A stretch of 46,975 bases of DNA from NCBI GenBank assembly GCA_016841045.1, contig JAENZX010000028.1:1-46975 (forward strand), read 5' to 3'. Positions within the stretch are counted from its first letter, which is position 1. Each line of letters begins with the position of its first letter. Below the pieces are notes generated by a model. That model saw only the letters and a list, made by a program, of their open reading frames with translations, was not told the origin of the DNA and searched no databases. The translations under genes were made by a program, and so were the position numbers. The DNA is from Thermincola carboxydiphila. Lineage in GTDB: Bacteria; Bacillota; Thermincolia; Thermincolales; UBA2595. Positions 18,681 through 27,690 of this stretch are shown piece by piece.

Positions 18681-20102
18681 ATGGGCGTGGAGTTAACAGC
18701 ACTTCACTGGGTTTACCTGGTCTTTATCCTGATAATTCTGGGAGTCATGATTGCGCGCCGGGATACAAGTTTGGTCTGTGTTATAGGAATCTTTCTTTTG
18801 GGCTTGGTGGCAACAGAGTCCCTTTCAAAATCAGTCATGGGCATCTTTACCAGCTTTATCTATGCAATCAAGGAGTTATTAGGCACTATTCTTATTATTT
18901 CTATCGTTGTTTCTATGAGCAGGATTTTAATTAAGACAGGGATTAATGAGGTTATGGTTCAACCCTTTACCAAACTAATCCGGACACCGGCTCTGGCGTA
19001 CTGGGTAATTGGTATCCTTATGATGGTCATATCGTGGTTTTTCTGGCCCTCTCCTGCTACAGCATTACTGGGGGCTGTATTTTTGCCGGTTGCAGTGAGA
19101 GTAGGCTTACCCGCACTTGGTGTAGCGATGGCTATGAACCTGTTTGGTCATGGAATTGCACTTTCTGGTGATTTTATCATCCAGGGAGCGCCAAAGCTGA
19201 CGGCAGACGGAGCAGGTATTCCGGTAGGTGAAGTGGTTTCTGCCAGTGTGCCGCTGGTATTTGTTATGGGTATAGTTACGACAGCCGCAGCCTTCTGGTT
19301 TCTCTCCCGAGATATGAAAAGAGGGACAATCAAGGTCGAAGACGGTAATGCGGTAGACAAAATTACCATTCAGGAAGAAGCACAGATAGTTAAAGATGAT
19401 AATGGAAAAGTTGTTATATCCAAGCCGCTAAAAACTTTTCTTGCAGTTCTTATTCCAGTCCTATTCATACTTGACGTAATTACCATGTATTATGCCAACC
19501 TTCAAGGAGGAGACGCAACTGCCTTAGTCGGCGGAACAGCTTCCTTTATACTAATCCTCATATCTCTTGTTACTTACAAGAATGCAGGACTTGAAAAAAT
19601 TACTGCTTTCTTTATCGAGGGGCTGCAGTTTGGGTTCAAGATATTCGGACCCGTTATCCCAATAGCTGCCTTCTTCTACCTCGGCGATTCTGCTTTTAAA
19701 GATATTTTCGGCAGTGTGCTCCCCAATGGCTCTAATGGCCTTGTGAACGATCTTGGTGTAGCTCTCGCCACTGTGGTTCCGTTAAATGCGGTAATTGGCT
19801 CCATTACTCTGACTATAGTAGGGGCTATTACAGGTCTTGACGGCTCTGGATTCTCGGGAATATCTCTCGCGGGGTCAATAGCAAAACTATTCGCAACGGC
19901 CATTGGCTCCGGAACTGCCACTCTTACAGCCCTTGGCCAGATTGCTGCCATTTGGGTTGGAGGGGGGACCCTTGTCCCGTGGGCGCTCATTCCTGCAGCT
20001 GCTATCTGCGGTGTAGACCCCTTTGAATTGGCACGGCGCAACTTAAAACCAGTGGTCATCGGACTTGTGGTTACAACTATAGTAGCAATGTTTCTGGTAT
20101 AA
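18681..20102 (+). CDS. Polytopic membrane transporter of uncertain substrate
   Basis: The 473-residue product is highly hydrophobic, with about twelve membrane segments. A charged cytoplasmic stretch lies near residues 213-250. Small-residue hairpin-like motifs are visible: WPSPATALLGAVFLPVAVRV in the N half, and ATAIGSGTATLTALGQIAA in the C half. That layout, two repeated halves each with a broken hairpin, resembles the ion-transporter superfamily of organic-acid or gluconate-type permeases, but I do not recognise the exact family. It has its own SD (GGGGGG) and a strong terminator after it, so it is monocistronic. Substrate unknown. Confidence 0.7.
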   Translation: MGVELTALHWVYLVFILIILGVMIARRDTSLVCVIGIFLLGLVATESLSKSVMGIFTSFIYAIKELLGTILIISIVVSMSRILIKTGINEVMVQPFTKLIRTPALAYWVIGILMMVISWFFWPSPATALLGAVFLPVAVRVGLPALGVAMAMNLFGHGIALSGDFIIQGAPKLTADGAGIPVGEVVSASVPLVFVMGIVTTAAAFWFLSRDMKRGTIKVEDGNAVDKITIQEEAQIVKDDNGKVVISKPLKTFLAVLIPVLFILDVITMYYANLQGGDATALVGGTASFILILISLVTYKNAGLEKITAFFIEGLQFGFKIFGPVIPIAAFFYLGDSAFKDIFGSVLPNGSNGLVNDLGVALATVVPLNAVIGSITLTIVGAITGLDGSGFSGISLAGSIAKLFATAIGSGTATLTALGQIAAIWVGGGTLVPWALIPAAAICGVDPFELARRNLKPVVIGLVVTTIVAMFLV

Positions 20103-20107
20103 TAAAG

Positions 20108-20143
20108 AAAATCACCTCCCCTTTTTTCGGGGAGGTGATTTTT
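20108..20143 (+). terminator. Rho-independent terminator after the permease gene
   Basis: A perfect 14-bp stem (AAAATCACCTCCCC at 20108-20121 with GGGGAGGTGATTTT at 20129-20142) has a seven-base loop and ends in TTTTT. It begins six bases after the permease stop. Confidence 0.9.
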
Positions 20144-20149
20144 GATGAA

Positions 20150-20183
20150 GCCGCGGATGGCGCGAATCAGCGATATCCGCGGC
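20150..20183. repeat. REP-like palindrome
   Basis: GCCGCGGAT (20150-20158) and ATCCGCGGC (20175-20183) form a perfect 9-bp stem with a further short CGC/GCG pairing inside the loop. It follows the terminator closely and is GC-rich compared with the AT-rich spacer around it. It looks like a dispersed palindrome. I see no second copy in this window. Confidence 0.4.
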
Positions 20184-20349
20184 CAACTAAAAGGAATTTA
20201 GCTATAATTATGATCAGATTTTCGGCACAGCGTGGTACAACAATAATTAGATAAACGGTGGTTAGCTATCGGGAAAATCATTAATAGAGTTTGCACAAAT
20301 AGCAAAAGATAAAAGCAATTAAACAAGCCAACATAAAGGAGAAGATTTA

Positions 20350-21333
20350 ATGGAAAAAACAGGCCGAGAATATGAACATGCCACTTTTGCGGGGGGCTGC
20401 TTCTGGTGTATGGTTTCCCCATTTCAAAAGATGCCAGGAGTAATTCAAGTTCAGTCAGGCTACACAGGAGGCTGTCAGGATAATCCTACATACGAGGACG
20501 TCTGTAGGGGTGCTACAGGACATTTTGAAGCCGTACAGGTCACTTACGACCCGGCAGTGATACCCTACAGCAAGCTGCTTGAGGTATTCTGGAGGCAGAT
20601 AGATCCCACTGACCCCGGAGGGCAGTTTAACGATAGGGGGCAGTCTTACCAGACCGCTATTTTCTATCACAATGAAGAACAGAAGAATAAAGCTGAGGCC
20701 TCAAAAAAGGCTCTCGAAGAAAGCTTGCGATTTGACAGCCCGATAGCAACACAAATAATCCCTGCGGCCAAATTTTATCCGGCAGAAGATTACCATCAGG
20801 ACTATCATAAGAAGAACCCTGTTCACTACACCATGTACCGGACGGGCTCAGGTCGTGAAGGGTTTATAAAGAAGTACTGGGGCAAAGCAAAAGAACAGGA
20901 AGTCCTAAAAAACAAACTAACGAGAAGGCAGTACCAGGTAACCCAGGAGAATGGCACAGAACCTCCATTTGAAAATGAATACTGGAATAACAAAAAAGAA
21001 GGACTATATGTTGACATTGTCTCAGGAGAACCTCTCTTCAGTTCCCTTGACAAATTCGAATCAGGCTGCGGCTGGCCCAGCTTCACCCGACCCTTAAGGT
21101 GGGATAGCCTAGAGGAAAAGAACGACTTAAGCCATGGCATGATCCGTACCGAGGTTCGGAGCCGTGAAGCAGATTCACACCTAGGCCACGTCTTCAATGA
21201 CGGCCCAGCCCCTGAGGGGCTGAGGTACTGTATAAATTCAGCCGCCCTGAGGTTTATATCTGTAGAAGAGTTGGAGAAGGAAGGTTATGGGGAGTATCTT
21301 AGGTTGTTCGAGAGGGAGAAGGTGGAGCAATAA
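20350..21333 (+). CDS. msrAB: Fused methionine sulfoxide reductase MsrA-MsrB
   Basis: The enzyme reduces both S and R epimers of methionine sulfoxide in proteins. The MsrA domain (about residues 8-170) has the active-site GGCFWC with C17. The MsrB domain (about 190-315) has [24 protein letters not shown] and the catalytic Cys C294 in [12 protein letters not shown]. The CxxC pairs that bind zinc in some MsrB proteins are absent. No signal peptide, so it is cytoplasmic. SD AAAGGAGAAG precedes the ATG. It fits oxidative-stress repair in an anaerobe. Confidence 0.95.
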   Translation: MEKTGREYEHATFAGGCFWCMVSPFQKMPGVIQVQSGYTGGCQDNPTYEDVCRGATGHFEAVQVTYDPAVIPYSKLLEVFWRQIDPTDPGGQFNDRGQSYQTAIFYHNEEQKNKAEASKKALEESLRFDSPIATQIIPAAKFYPAEDYHQDYHKKNPVHYTMYRTGSGREGFIKKYWGKAKEQEVLKNKLTRRQYQVTQENGTEPPFENEYWNNKKEGLYVDIVSGEPLFSSLDKFESGCGWPSFTRPLRWDSLEEKNDLSHGMIRTEVRSREADSHLGHVFNDGPAPEGLRYCINSAALRFISVEELEKEGYGEYLRLFEREKVEQ

Positions 21334-21369
21334 AATTACCTCTATTCTCGCATGTACTAACGATAAATG

Positions 21370-21394
21370 TTATCATATAGTTAGCATATGATAA
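21370..21394. promoter_or_regulatory. AT-rich palindrome upstream of the DUF2007-like gene
   Basis: TTATCATAT (21370-21378) and ATATGATAA (21386-21394) are perfect inverted repeats with a seven-base spacer. It could be a repressor operator for the following gene or a weak hairpin after msrAB; no T-run supports termination. Confidence 0.35.
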
Positions 21395-21488
21395 TATGTT
21401 TAGTGAATGATTATATTTACGGCGGGACTATTGGGATTTCTATCTTTAAAATGATAACCTTAGCTGGAAGAGAGTGAAGGTGATTTCC

Positions 21489-21728
21489 ATGAATGATGCA
21501 CAAAAAATAGCCATACTGGAAAACGAAGTAGAGGCCAATTTACTTTCATCTATATTAGAAGAACGAAACATTCCCCATATTATAAAGTCGTACCATGATG
21601 TCGCCTACGACGGCGTATTTCAATTTACAAAGGGCTGGGGTGTCATAAATGCACCTTTAGTTCACAAAGAAATTATACTCGAGATTCTCGACGACTTACG
21701 GAAACAAGGCTATAGCGGTAATACGTAA
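21489..21728 (+). CDS. DUF2007-like small protein
   Basis: The 79-residue product has KIAILENEVEANLLSSILEE, then NIPHIIKS, and a C-terminal VHKEIILEILDDLRKQG helix. This is the ferredoxin-like ACT-type pattern of DUF2007 putative signal-transducing proteins, in which the first helix is preceded by a strand and the E-A-L-L-S-I-L-E pattern. I choose ATG 21489 after GAAGGTGAT; a GTG at 21474 overlaps that site. Its function is unknown and the family assignment rests on pattern only. Confidence 0.65.
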   Translation: MNDAQKIAILENEVEANLLSSILEERNIPHIIKSYHDVAYDGVFQFTKGWGVINAPLVHKEIILEILDDLRKQGYSGNT

Positions 21729-21738
21729 CGAGTAATCA

Positions 21739-22025
21739 GGGTTGAGTATTTTGCTAGAGTACACTTAAGCTTAGGGAGTTAGCCATTTACGGAGGTTTTC
21801 ATTTGGATTACTATCGTCTGTCAACTTACCGAATCAATTTTCAAATCCGCAGGGCGGAGGCCACGGACGGCCGGAGCCGCCCCAGCGTCCACGGATGGCG
21901 CTTGGGCGGGTACCCAAGGATTTGAAAAATGAGGCGGTTTAGTTGACTAGATGGGAATCCATGAAAACCGGAGTAAATGGCTAACTCCCTGCCCTAAATT
22001 ACACTCTAGTACAACACCCAAACCC
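21739..22025. repeat. Palindromic structured element, copy 1
   Basis: The element folds on itself. The core inverted repeat GGGAGTTAGCCATTTAC (21774-21790) pairs perfectly with 21973-21989. TTTCAAATCC (21840-21849) pairs with GGATTTGAAA. The GC-rich centre holds smaller hairpins such as CTTGGG/CCCAAG. Imperfect GGGTTGAGT-type ends close it. It fills most of the 326 bases between the DUF2007-like gene and the flavin reductase and has no credible ORF. A close copy lies at 27797-28081 in the same orientation. It is MITE-like or a structured RNA. Confidence 0.8.
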
Positions 22026-22054
22026 AACCAAATAAATTCAAGAGAGGTGTATCC

Positions 22055-22615
22055 ATGAGTAAAGTAATCAAAAATCCATCAACCGTTCTTTTCCCAGTGC
22101 CAACCGTACTGGTAACCTGCCAAACCGAGGGAGCAAAACCAAATATCATTACCATCGCCTGGACCGGTATCATTAACAGTGTACCCCCAACAGTCTATGT
22201 CAGTGTCCAGCCTGTGAGGCATTCCCATGGGATCATTAAAGGAGCAGGCGAATATGTAATTAATATACCATCGGCAGATATTGCCAAGCAGGTAGACTAC
22301 TGTGGGATTACGTCAGGCAGAGATATTGACAAATTCGCAGAAACCGGCCTAACCCCTGTTACTGCATCCCAAGTGAAAGCACCCTTGATAAAAGAATGCC
22401 CGGTTAATATAGAATGCAAAATAAAGCACACATTGAACCTCGGCAGCCACGATGCATTTATCGCCGAAGTTGTGGCCGTACATTACGATGAAAACATCCT
22501 CGACGCAAACGGCAGGCCGGATATGGAAAAGATAAAACCCTACGGTTACTGCCAGGGGGAGTACCGCACTATTGCGGAGAGAATTGGAACATTCGGGTAT
22601 TCAGGAAAGAAGTAA
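22055..22615 (+). CDS. Flavin reductase family protein (flavoredoxin-like)
   Basis: The 186-residue protein has the FMN-binding split-barrel pattern of the flavin reductase-like family: PTVLVTCQTEGAKPNIITIAWTG near the start and PPTVYVSVQP, then GEYVINIPSADIAKQVDYCG and HDAFIAEVVAVHYDE. In anaerobes such proteins carry electrons via bound FMN (flavoredoxin) or reduce free flavin. The partner is not evident. SD AGAGAGGTG precedes the ATG. A hairpin terminator follows. Confidence 0.85.
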   Translation: MSKVIKNPSTVLFPVPTVLVTCQTEGAKPNIITIAWTGIINSVPPTVYVSVQPVRHSHGIIKGAGEYVINIPSADIAKQVDYCGITSGRDIDKFAETGLTPVTASQVKAPLIKECPVNIECKIKHTLNLGSHDAFIAEVVAVHYDENILDANGRPDMEKIKPYGYCQGEYRTIAERIGTFGYSGKK

Positions 22616-22642
22616 ATCAAAAAAATATCTACGGATCAACAA

Positions 22643-22669
22643 AAAACCCTTCCGCATTGGAAGGGTTTT
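22643..22669. terminator. Bidirectional terminator between flavin reductase and agcS
   Basis: AAAACCCTTCC (22643-22653) pairs with GGAAGGGTTTT (22659-22669) around a five-base loop. A-rich and T-rich flanks on the two sides let it stop both converging transcripts. Confidence 0.85.
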
Positions 22670-22673
22670 GATA

Positions 22674-24062
22674 TTAACTGTTTAAAGTTTCAGGAACATT
22701 ATCAATATTAGCCAGAGGCTTTCTGGCACGGTGATGCTGTAAATATATATTAGTCTCTGTGACTATAACTCCGGTCAAAGCCAGCAGAGCTATCAAATTT
22801 GGGATGGCCATAAGGCCGTTTACAATGTCAGCTAATAACCATATGGCTTCCAACTTTATAAATGCTCCCAGGGCTACCAAACCTATAAAAATTACCCTGT
22901 AAATTTTTATACTTCTAACTCCAAATAAGTATTCGCAGCAGCGTTCTCCATAATAATTCCAGCCAAGAATAGTAGTAAATGCAAACATTACAAGGCCGAA
23001 AGTCAGAAGATATGATCCAAAGGTCGGGAAGGCGGAAACAAACGCTTCCTGAGTCATTGTGGAACCTTTGGCAGGTCCGGACCAAACTCCGGTTACTATC
23101 AGGGCCAATCCGGTCATTGTGCAGACAATTATAGTATCAATAAAAGTACCGGTCATGGAGATAAGGCCCTGCTCTGCAGGCCATTTTGTTTTGGCTGCGG
23201 CTGCGGCTATAGGCGCGCTTCCCAAGCCTGATTCATTGGAGAATACACCACGGGCAACACCGCTGCGTATTGCCAGCATAACGGTAGCACCTAAAAATCC
23301 GCCTGTGGCAGCTGCTCCGGTGAAGGCCTGGCCTATAACCATGGCTATTGCTTCGGGTAGGTTGCCGGAGAACCTGATGAGCACAGTCAGACACGAAATT
23401 ACATAAATAACAGCCATAATAGGAACTACTTTAGTTGAAACGTCGGATATACTTTTAAGACCACCAAGGGTCACCAAGGTCACCAGAAGGGTGAGGACAG
23501 CGGCAGATACCCAAACTGGAACATCTGCAGTAAATTGGGCTGCTGAGACAATTGCATTAACCTGTGGAAAGGTACCTATTCCAAAAAGGGCAACCAAAAT
23601 ACCGCTTGCTGCAAACATAACAGCCAGGGGCTTATACTTAGGACCCATCCCCTTTTCAATGTAGTGCATAGGTCCCCCGGCAATCTGCCCGTTGGCGTCA
23701 ACAGAACGAAATTTCACAGCGAGAAGACCCTCTGCGTATTTTGTAGCCATCCCAAAAAAAGCCGCAAGCCACATCCAGAATAACGCCCCGGGGCCCCCCG
23801 CCTTAATAGCTGTAGCAACCCCAACGATATTACCGGTCCCCACCGTGGCTGCAAGAGCAGTGCATAAAGCCCCAAAGCTGTTAACATCACCTTTACCATT
23901 GTTTTTCGCTGTAAATATAAGTTTCAAAGCTAGTGGCAGCCGTATCACCTGCAGCAGGCCAAGCCTCACCGTTAGCCAAATACCCGTTCCTACCAGCAGT
24001 ATCAGAAGCGGCGGCCCCCAAATAAAGCTATCAATTTTGTTAAGCAGTTTTAACCAGTCCAT
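22674..24062 (-). CDS. agcS: Sodium:alanine/glycine symporter AgcS family
   Basis: The 462-residue membrane protein begins MDWLKLLNKIDSFIWGPPLL, with the family's VGTGIWLTVRLGLLQ and ALAATVGTGNIVGVATAI near residues 25-85. FSNESGLGSAPIAAAAAKT and ILGWNYYGERC follow later; all are hallmarks of the alanine/glycine:cation symporter family. SD GAAGGAGATG lies before the ATG. A tandem glycine riboswitch and a terminator precede it on the same strand, so glycine is a likely substrate and effector. Confidence 0.94.
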   Translation of the reverse strand: MDWLKLLNKIDSFIWGPPLLILLVGTGIWLTVRLGLLQVIRLPLALKLIFTAKNNGKGDVNSFGALCTALAATVGTGNIVGVATAIKAGGPGALFWMWLAAFFGMATKYAEGLLAVKFRSVDANGQIAGGPMHYIEKGMGPKYKPLAVMFAASGILVALFGIGTFPQVNAIVSAAQFTADVPVWVSAAVLTLLVTLVTLGGLKSISDVSTKVVPIMAVIYVISCLTVLIRFSGNLPEAIAMVIGQAFTGAAATGGFLGATVMLAIRSGVARGVFSNESGLGSAPIAAAAAKTKWPAEQGLISMTGTFIDTIIVCTMTGLALIVTGVWSGPAKGSTMTQEAFVSAFPTFGSYLLTFGLVMFAFTTILGWNYYGERCCEYLFGVRSIKIYRVIFIGLVALGAFIKLEAIWLLADIVNGLMAIPNLIALLALTGVIVTETNIYLQHHRARKPLANIDNVPETLNS

Positions 24063-24092
24063 TTACGTCATCTCCTTCGTTGTCTGATATAA

Positions 24093-24121
24093 AATAAAAA
24101 AGTCAATCATAACGATTGACT
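24093..24121 (-). terminator. Riboswitch-linked intrinsic terminator ahead of agcS
   Basis: On the minus strand AGTCAATC pairs with GATTGACT (plus strand 24101-24108 with 24114-24121) around a five-base loop, and TTTTTTATTTT follows directly. It stands between the glycine aptamers and the agcS SD, where an expression platform belongs. Confidence 0.85.
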
Positions 24122-24183
24122 CTGGATATAAGTTAAGATAGAAAAGCCATGCTACATAATAATAGCCACCTCATTAAGTCTTA

Positions 24184-24332
24184 CGCCTCTGTCCTTTTGC
24201 CTGAGAGTTTTAAGCGAAAACCGCTTTTGCCCCTTCGGCGCTCCAAATCGAGTCTCTCCAGAGTATTGTCCGTCCACGGTCCCTTTACCTGAGAGCGTAA
24301 CCCCTTCGGTGAACCTCAAAGTTCTCATCCGT
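24184..24332 (-). promoter_or_regulatory. Tandem glycine riboswitch
   Basis: Read on the minus strand, two consecutive aptamers are visible. The first has CACCGAAGGGGTTA and CTCTCAGGTAAAGGGACC; the second has GCGCCGAAGGGGCAAAAGC and CTCTCAGGCAAAAGGACAGA. These are the conserved cores of the glycine (gcvT) riboswitch, joined by CTCTGGAGAGA. It is followed by a terminator and agcS. Confidence 0.95.
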
Positions 24333-24610
24333 AAACATCATTCAACATAGTTTTTAAATTTTAGACACAACAGTGATAATTATATTTTAATTGACCTAGA
24401 TAATCAAGGGGTGAGGTTGAATTTCCAATATTAAGAAAAATGAAATAATGATTTAAAGTTGAAAAAGCTGACGAATTATTATGAAATAATAATATGTCAT
24501 TGAGGCTAAGCAATAGGGGCAATTAGACTTTCTTGTAATAAAAAGGAATAGGCTAATCATATGTAGAAAATAAATCTATAATTGTTAGAGCTTAAGGGGT
24601 GCAAAAAATC
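24333..24610. other. AT-rich spacer upstream of the HD/GHKL gene
   Basis: This stretch has no credible ORF. It contains a small palindrome (ATTATTA...TAATAAT near 24477-24495) and a TATAAT at 24577-24582 that could be the -10 of the following gene, but no convincing -35 at the right distance. It should also contain the agcS promoter on the minus strand, which I could not place with confidence. Confidence 0.5.
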
Positions 24611-27412
24611 GTGGAATTACCAGCTAGATTCAGCGAGAAATTAGAAAAAGACCACCAATTAAAGGGCGTTGTTGAAATAACTATTGCCCAGTTTGAACCA
24701 ATTATAAATGGATACTTTGAATTTTTTGAAGAATATACCAAACACGATATATCTCATGTTGAAAATGTTCTAAAAACAGTGGATAATTTAATCCCGAACG
24801 AGGCTTTTGAAATATTAAGTGCCTGTGATATAGCCGTTATAATTCTTTCCAGTTTGATACACGACATGGGAATGCACATTACTTTTGAAGGGCTGAAAAC
24901 CAAGCTAGGGAAACTAAGAGAACAGAAAATTAACGAATTCGATGAGTTTAATTGGGACCAGGAATGGGATCAATTTTTTGAAGAAGCAAGAAGGTGGAGT
25001 GGGAAAAAATTAATTTCTATCTTTGGAAGTGAAATTGCGATAAAGCAACCTCCCGAAGAAAAAAACCTATTAACTGGTTATGATAAAAAACTTTTTGGTG
25101 AATTTTTACGACGTAAGCACCCAAGACTAGCCCATGAAATAGCTATTTATGGGTTCCCTGCAGTGGACGGAAGCATAATCCCTTTTGCCATTGGTCTTGA
25201 CAATGACATAAGAGATATTATAGGCCTTATAGGTAGAAGTCACGGTATGAATATCAGGGAAATGTTTAGTTACTTAAAGGATAAGCACTCTGATATTCGC
25301 CAACCTTATAATATCAGAGTTGTATATCTGATGGTCTTACTTCGCATTGCTGACTATTTACACATTACTTCTGATCGTGCCCCTAATGAAATTGTGCAAA
25401 TAAGAAATTTTTCGAGCCCTCTTTCACGAAAGGAATGGGATTTACATAATACAATTAAGAATACGCATATGAAACATGAAGACCCCGAAACCTTGTTCAT
25501 CCAAGCTAAACCAGAAACTAGTCTAATGTTCCTGAAATTAGAGAGTTTGTTAAAAGATATACAAAAAGAGTTAGATATCAGTTGGGCTGTTTTAGGTGAA
25601 ATTTACGGCAGGTACGATGAACTAAACATTCTTTTAAGACGAGTGCGGTCAAATATTGATGAAAAAAAAGATTTTGCAAAAAAAGTAACCTACCTCCCTG
25701 AAGCAATAACTTTTAACTCAGATCCGAATATATTAAAACTTTTGGTTGGACCCTTATATGGTAATAATCCTACCTATGCGGTTAGAGAACTTCTACAAAA
25801 TGCCGTTGACGCGTGTCGGGAACGTACATATATATCGGAACTAAGGGGTTTGACTTATGAGGCCATAATTGAAATTAGAATTGAAGTCGATAACAACGGA
25901 GAAACTTTTTTAGTTATAACTGATAATGGCATAGGAATGTCCAAAGAGACGCTAATTAACTATTTTTTAAAAGCGGGAGCTTCTTTTAGAAGAAGTGATA
26001 ACTGGATTAAGAAGTTTACTGATGAACAAGGACGGTCAAGGATTCAGAGAAGTGGGAGATTTGGTATTGGAATATTTGCTGCCTTTTTAGTTGGTAATGA
26101 AATGCGAGTTGTTACTCGGAATATGGACTCATTAGATGAAGAAGGTTATACGTTTTCTGCAACAATAGATACAGAACAAATAGAAGTTTGTAGAGAAAGA
26201 AATGAAGTTGGAACTTCGATTTCAATTAAAATACGTCAAGATGTACTTGATGAACTAAGGAAACAAGTGGAAGTAGAAAGCCTTTATCATTACGAAGATG
26301 TCCCACTTTGGTTTAACTGGTATAAATTTGAGCAACCGGAAATAAAATTGCAACTGCCTGAAACGTGGAATTATCAGGAAAACCGTATAAAGACTGTTGC
26401 AAAAGAAAGTTCAAAATGGCAGACAATTTACCCTGACGGGTATAAAGAAGTGAAATGGAGCTATGACTTCAGAAAAGATATTTCAAATAAATTAATGTGT
26501 AACGGAATAATCATACCGGAATCTTATAGTTTAAGCCAATACACATTTCCCGCGTTTGGTCCTAGTCAATCTAATATTCCATTAGTTTCAGTCATTGACT
26601 ATGATTCTAGGTTGCCTTTAAAGCTGAATCGGAACGGATTACAGGATAATTGGCTTCCGTTTGAAGATCAATTGGTTGTATGTATTTGTGAAGACATTGT
26701 TTCCAAAGCTTTAACTCTTCCTGACATTGAAGTTTCCAATTTATATAACTTTAAACTGAGTTACCCCGCCTTTTCTAATTATTATTACTATGGGAATATA
26801 TATCTTAACGACTTACTGATTTTTAAAGATGGTTATTGTCTCTGTCATTCTTATAACATAAAACAAACTGGATTAAATAAAATTACCAAAATTTGGTCAA
26901 ACAAAGTTTGTACTGATATTATTTCAACCACGGATTCTGAAGGATTAATCATAGCACATGAAAATGTGAATTCAATAGACGACTTTAAAAATAAGATAGA
27001 TGTTCAATTTATTGAACTTGATAGAAAATATAGAGTTGAATCAATGAGAATAGTAATGCCAAAAGAGAGGTATTCTTATTTGTTTAGTGGAACAGTAGAA
27101 AGATTGAGACCGCCATATAAACGCAGTATTGAAATGGAGTTAGAAGAAGAGAAATGGGTTTCATTAACGTACCAGAAACCTTCAGTATCCAACATGTACT
27201 ATGACAATATTGATAAACGTATTGATGATATAACTTTAATTGTTGAGTATTACATAACTGGGGAGTACAAAGATCCTGAACAAAAGGATGTCTCAACACA
27301 AGTATTCTCGGAACTTTTTAACAAAAACGTTATAATTCCGTTTAGATTTGTTGATAGAGTTAAACAGTATCCTGACTTATTTGAGAAGTTAAGATTATCT
27401 AAAGTACGATAA
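24611..27412 (+). CDS. HD-domain and GHKL (Hsp90-type) ATPase fusion protein
   Basis: This 933-residue protein joins two domains. An HD phosphohydrolase-like half spans about residues 35-270, with KHDISH (H45, D46, H49), LIHDMGMH (H84, D85, H89) and later GRSHGMN and RIADYLH. A GHKL ATPase fold starts near 385, with N-box RELLQNAVDAC (E393, N397, D400), G1 TDNGIGM (437-443) and G2 GRFGIGIFAAF (about 482-492). The remaining C-terminal half has no motif I recognise. No signal peptide or membrane segment. The gene is visibly more AT-rich than its neighbours and stands alone. I choose GTG 24611 after AAGGGG; GTG 24599 adds four residues. Proteins of this build may act in stress or phage defence, but that is inference. 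Confidence 0.8.
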   Translation: MELPARFSEKLEKDHQLKGVVEITIAQFEPIINGYFEFFEEYTKHDISHVENVLKTVDNLIPNEAFEILSACDIAVIILSSLIHDMGMHITFEGLKTKLGKLREQKINEFDEFNWDQEWDQFFEEARRWSGKKLISIFGSEIAIKQPPEEKNLLTGYDKKLFGEFLRRKHPRLAHEIAIYGFPAVDGSIIPFAIGLDNDIRDIIGLIGRSHGMNIREMFSYLKDKHSDIRQPYNIRVVYLMVLLRIADYLHITSDRAPNEIVQIRNFSSPLSRKEWDLHNTIKNTHMKHEDPETLFIQAKPETSLMFLKLESLLKDIQKELDISWAVLGEIYGRYDELNILLRRVRSNIDEKKDFAKKVTYLPEAITFNSDPNILKLLVGPLYGNNPTYAVRELLQNAVDACRERTYISELRGLTYEAIIEIRIEVDNNGETFLVITDNGIGMSKETLINYFLKAGASFRRSDNWIKKFTDEQGRSRIQRSGRFGIGIFAAFLVGNEMRVVTRNMDSLDEEGYTFSATIDTEQIEVCRERNEVGTSISIKIRQDVLDELRKQVEVESLYHYEDVPLWFNWYKFEQPEIKLQLPETWNYQENRIKTVAKESSKWQTIYPDGYKEVKWSYDFRKDISNKLMCNGIIIPESYSLSQYTFPAFGPSQSNIPLVSVIDYDSRLPLKLNRNGLQDNWLPFEDQLVVCICEDIVSKALTLPDIEVSNLYNFKLSYPAFSNYYYYGNIYLNDLLIFKDGYCLCHSYNIKQTGLNKITKIWSNKVCTDIISTTDSEGLIIAHENVNSIDDFKNKIDVQFIELDRKYRVESMRIVMPKERYSYLFSGTVERLRPPYKRSIEMELEEEKWVSLTYQKPSVSNMYYDNIDKRIDDITLIVEYYITGEYKDPEQKDVSTQVFSELFNKNVIIPFRFVDRVKQYPDLFEKLRLSKVR

Positions 27413-27690
27413 CGATTAAACTATAGTTTGAAAAACAGACTAGGGTTGTTTCGAATTATTCCCACCCTGTAGACTGGCTGTTGCTTGTTTGCCACTTACC
27501 GCATGTAGCAAAAAGGACTGCTAGTTTTACCTTACAATCTTTTTCTTTCTTCTCAATTTCAAATCCATAGATGAAGCCAAGACACTTCAAGCCGCCATTG
27601 AGTAAAGCAAGGACTGAGAGACTCCCCTTACAGTCTTTTTCTTTTTTCTTTTCCGCCCTAGATGCCAACTGTTACATGTTTTTCGCTTAC
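27413..27690. repeat. Spacer with an imperfect duplicated motif
   Basis: Two related segments about 98 bases apart, starting near 27504 and 27602, both contain AAGGACTG, CCTTACA-TCTTTTTCTTT and a long pyrimidine run. In the second, AAGGACTG can pair with CAGTCTT before the T-run, so it may terminate the HD/GHKL gene. Short ORFs on either strand here mirror the repeat (KKEKDCK twice) and have no SD, so I do not call them genes. Confidence 0.5.

Noticed and set aside
24611-27412. HtpG, MutL or GyrB because of the GHKL motifs
   Set aside because: The HD half at the N-terminus, the overall length and lack of the family-specific middle domains do not fit any of these.
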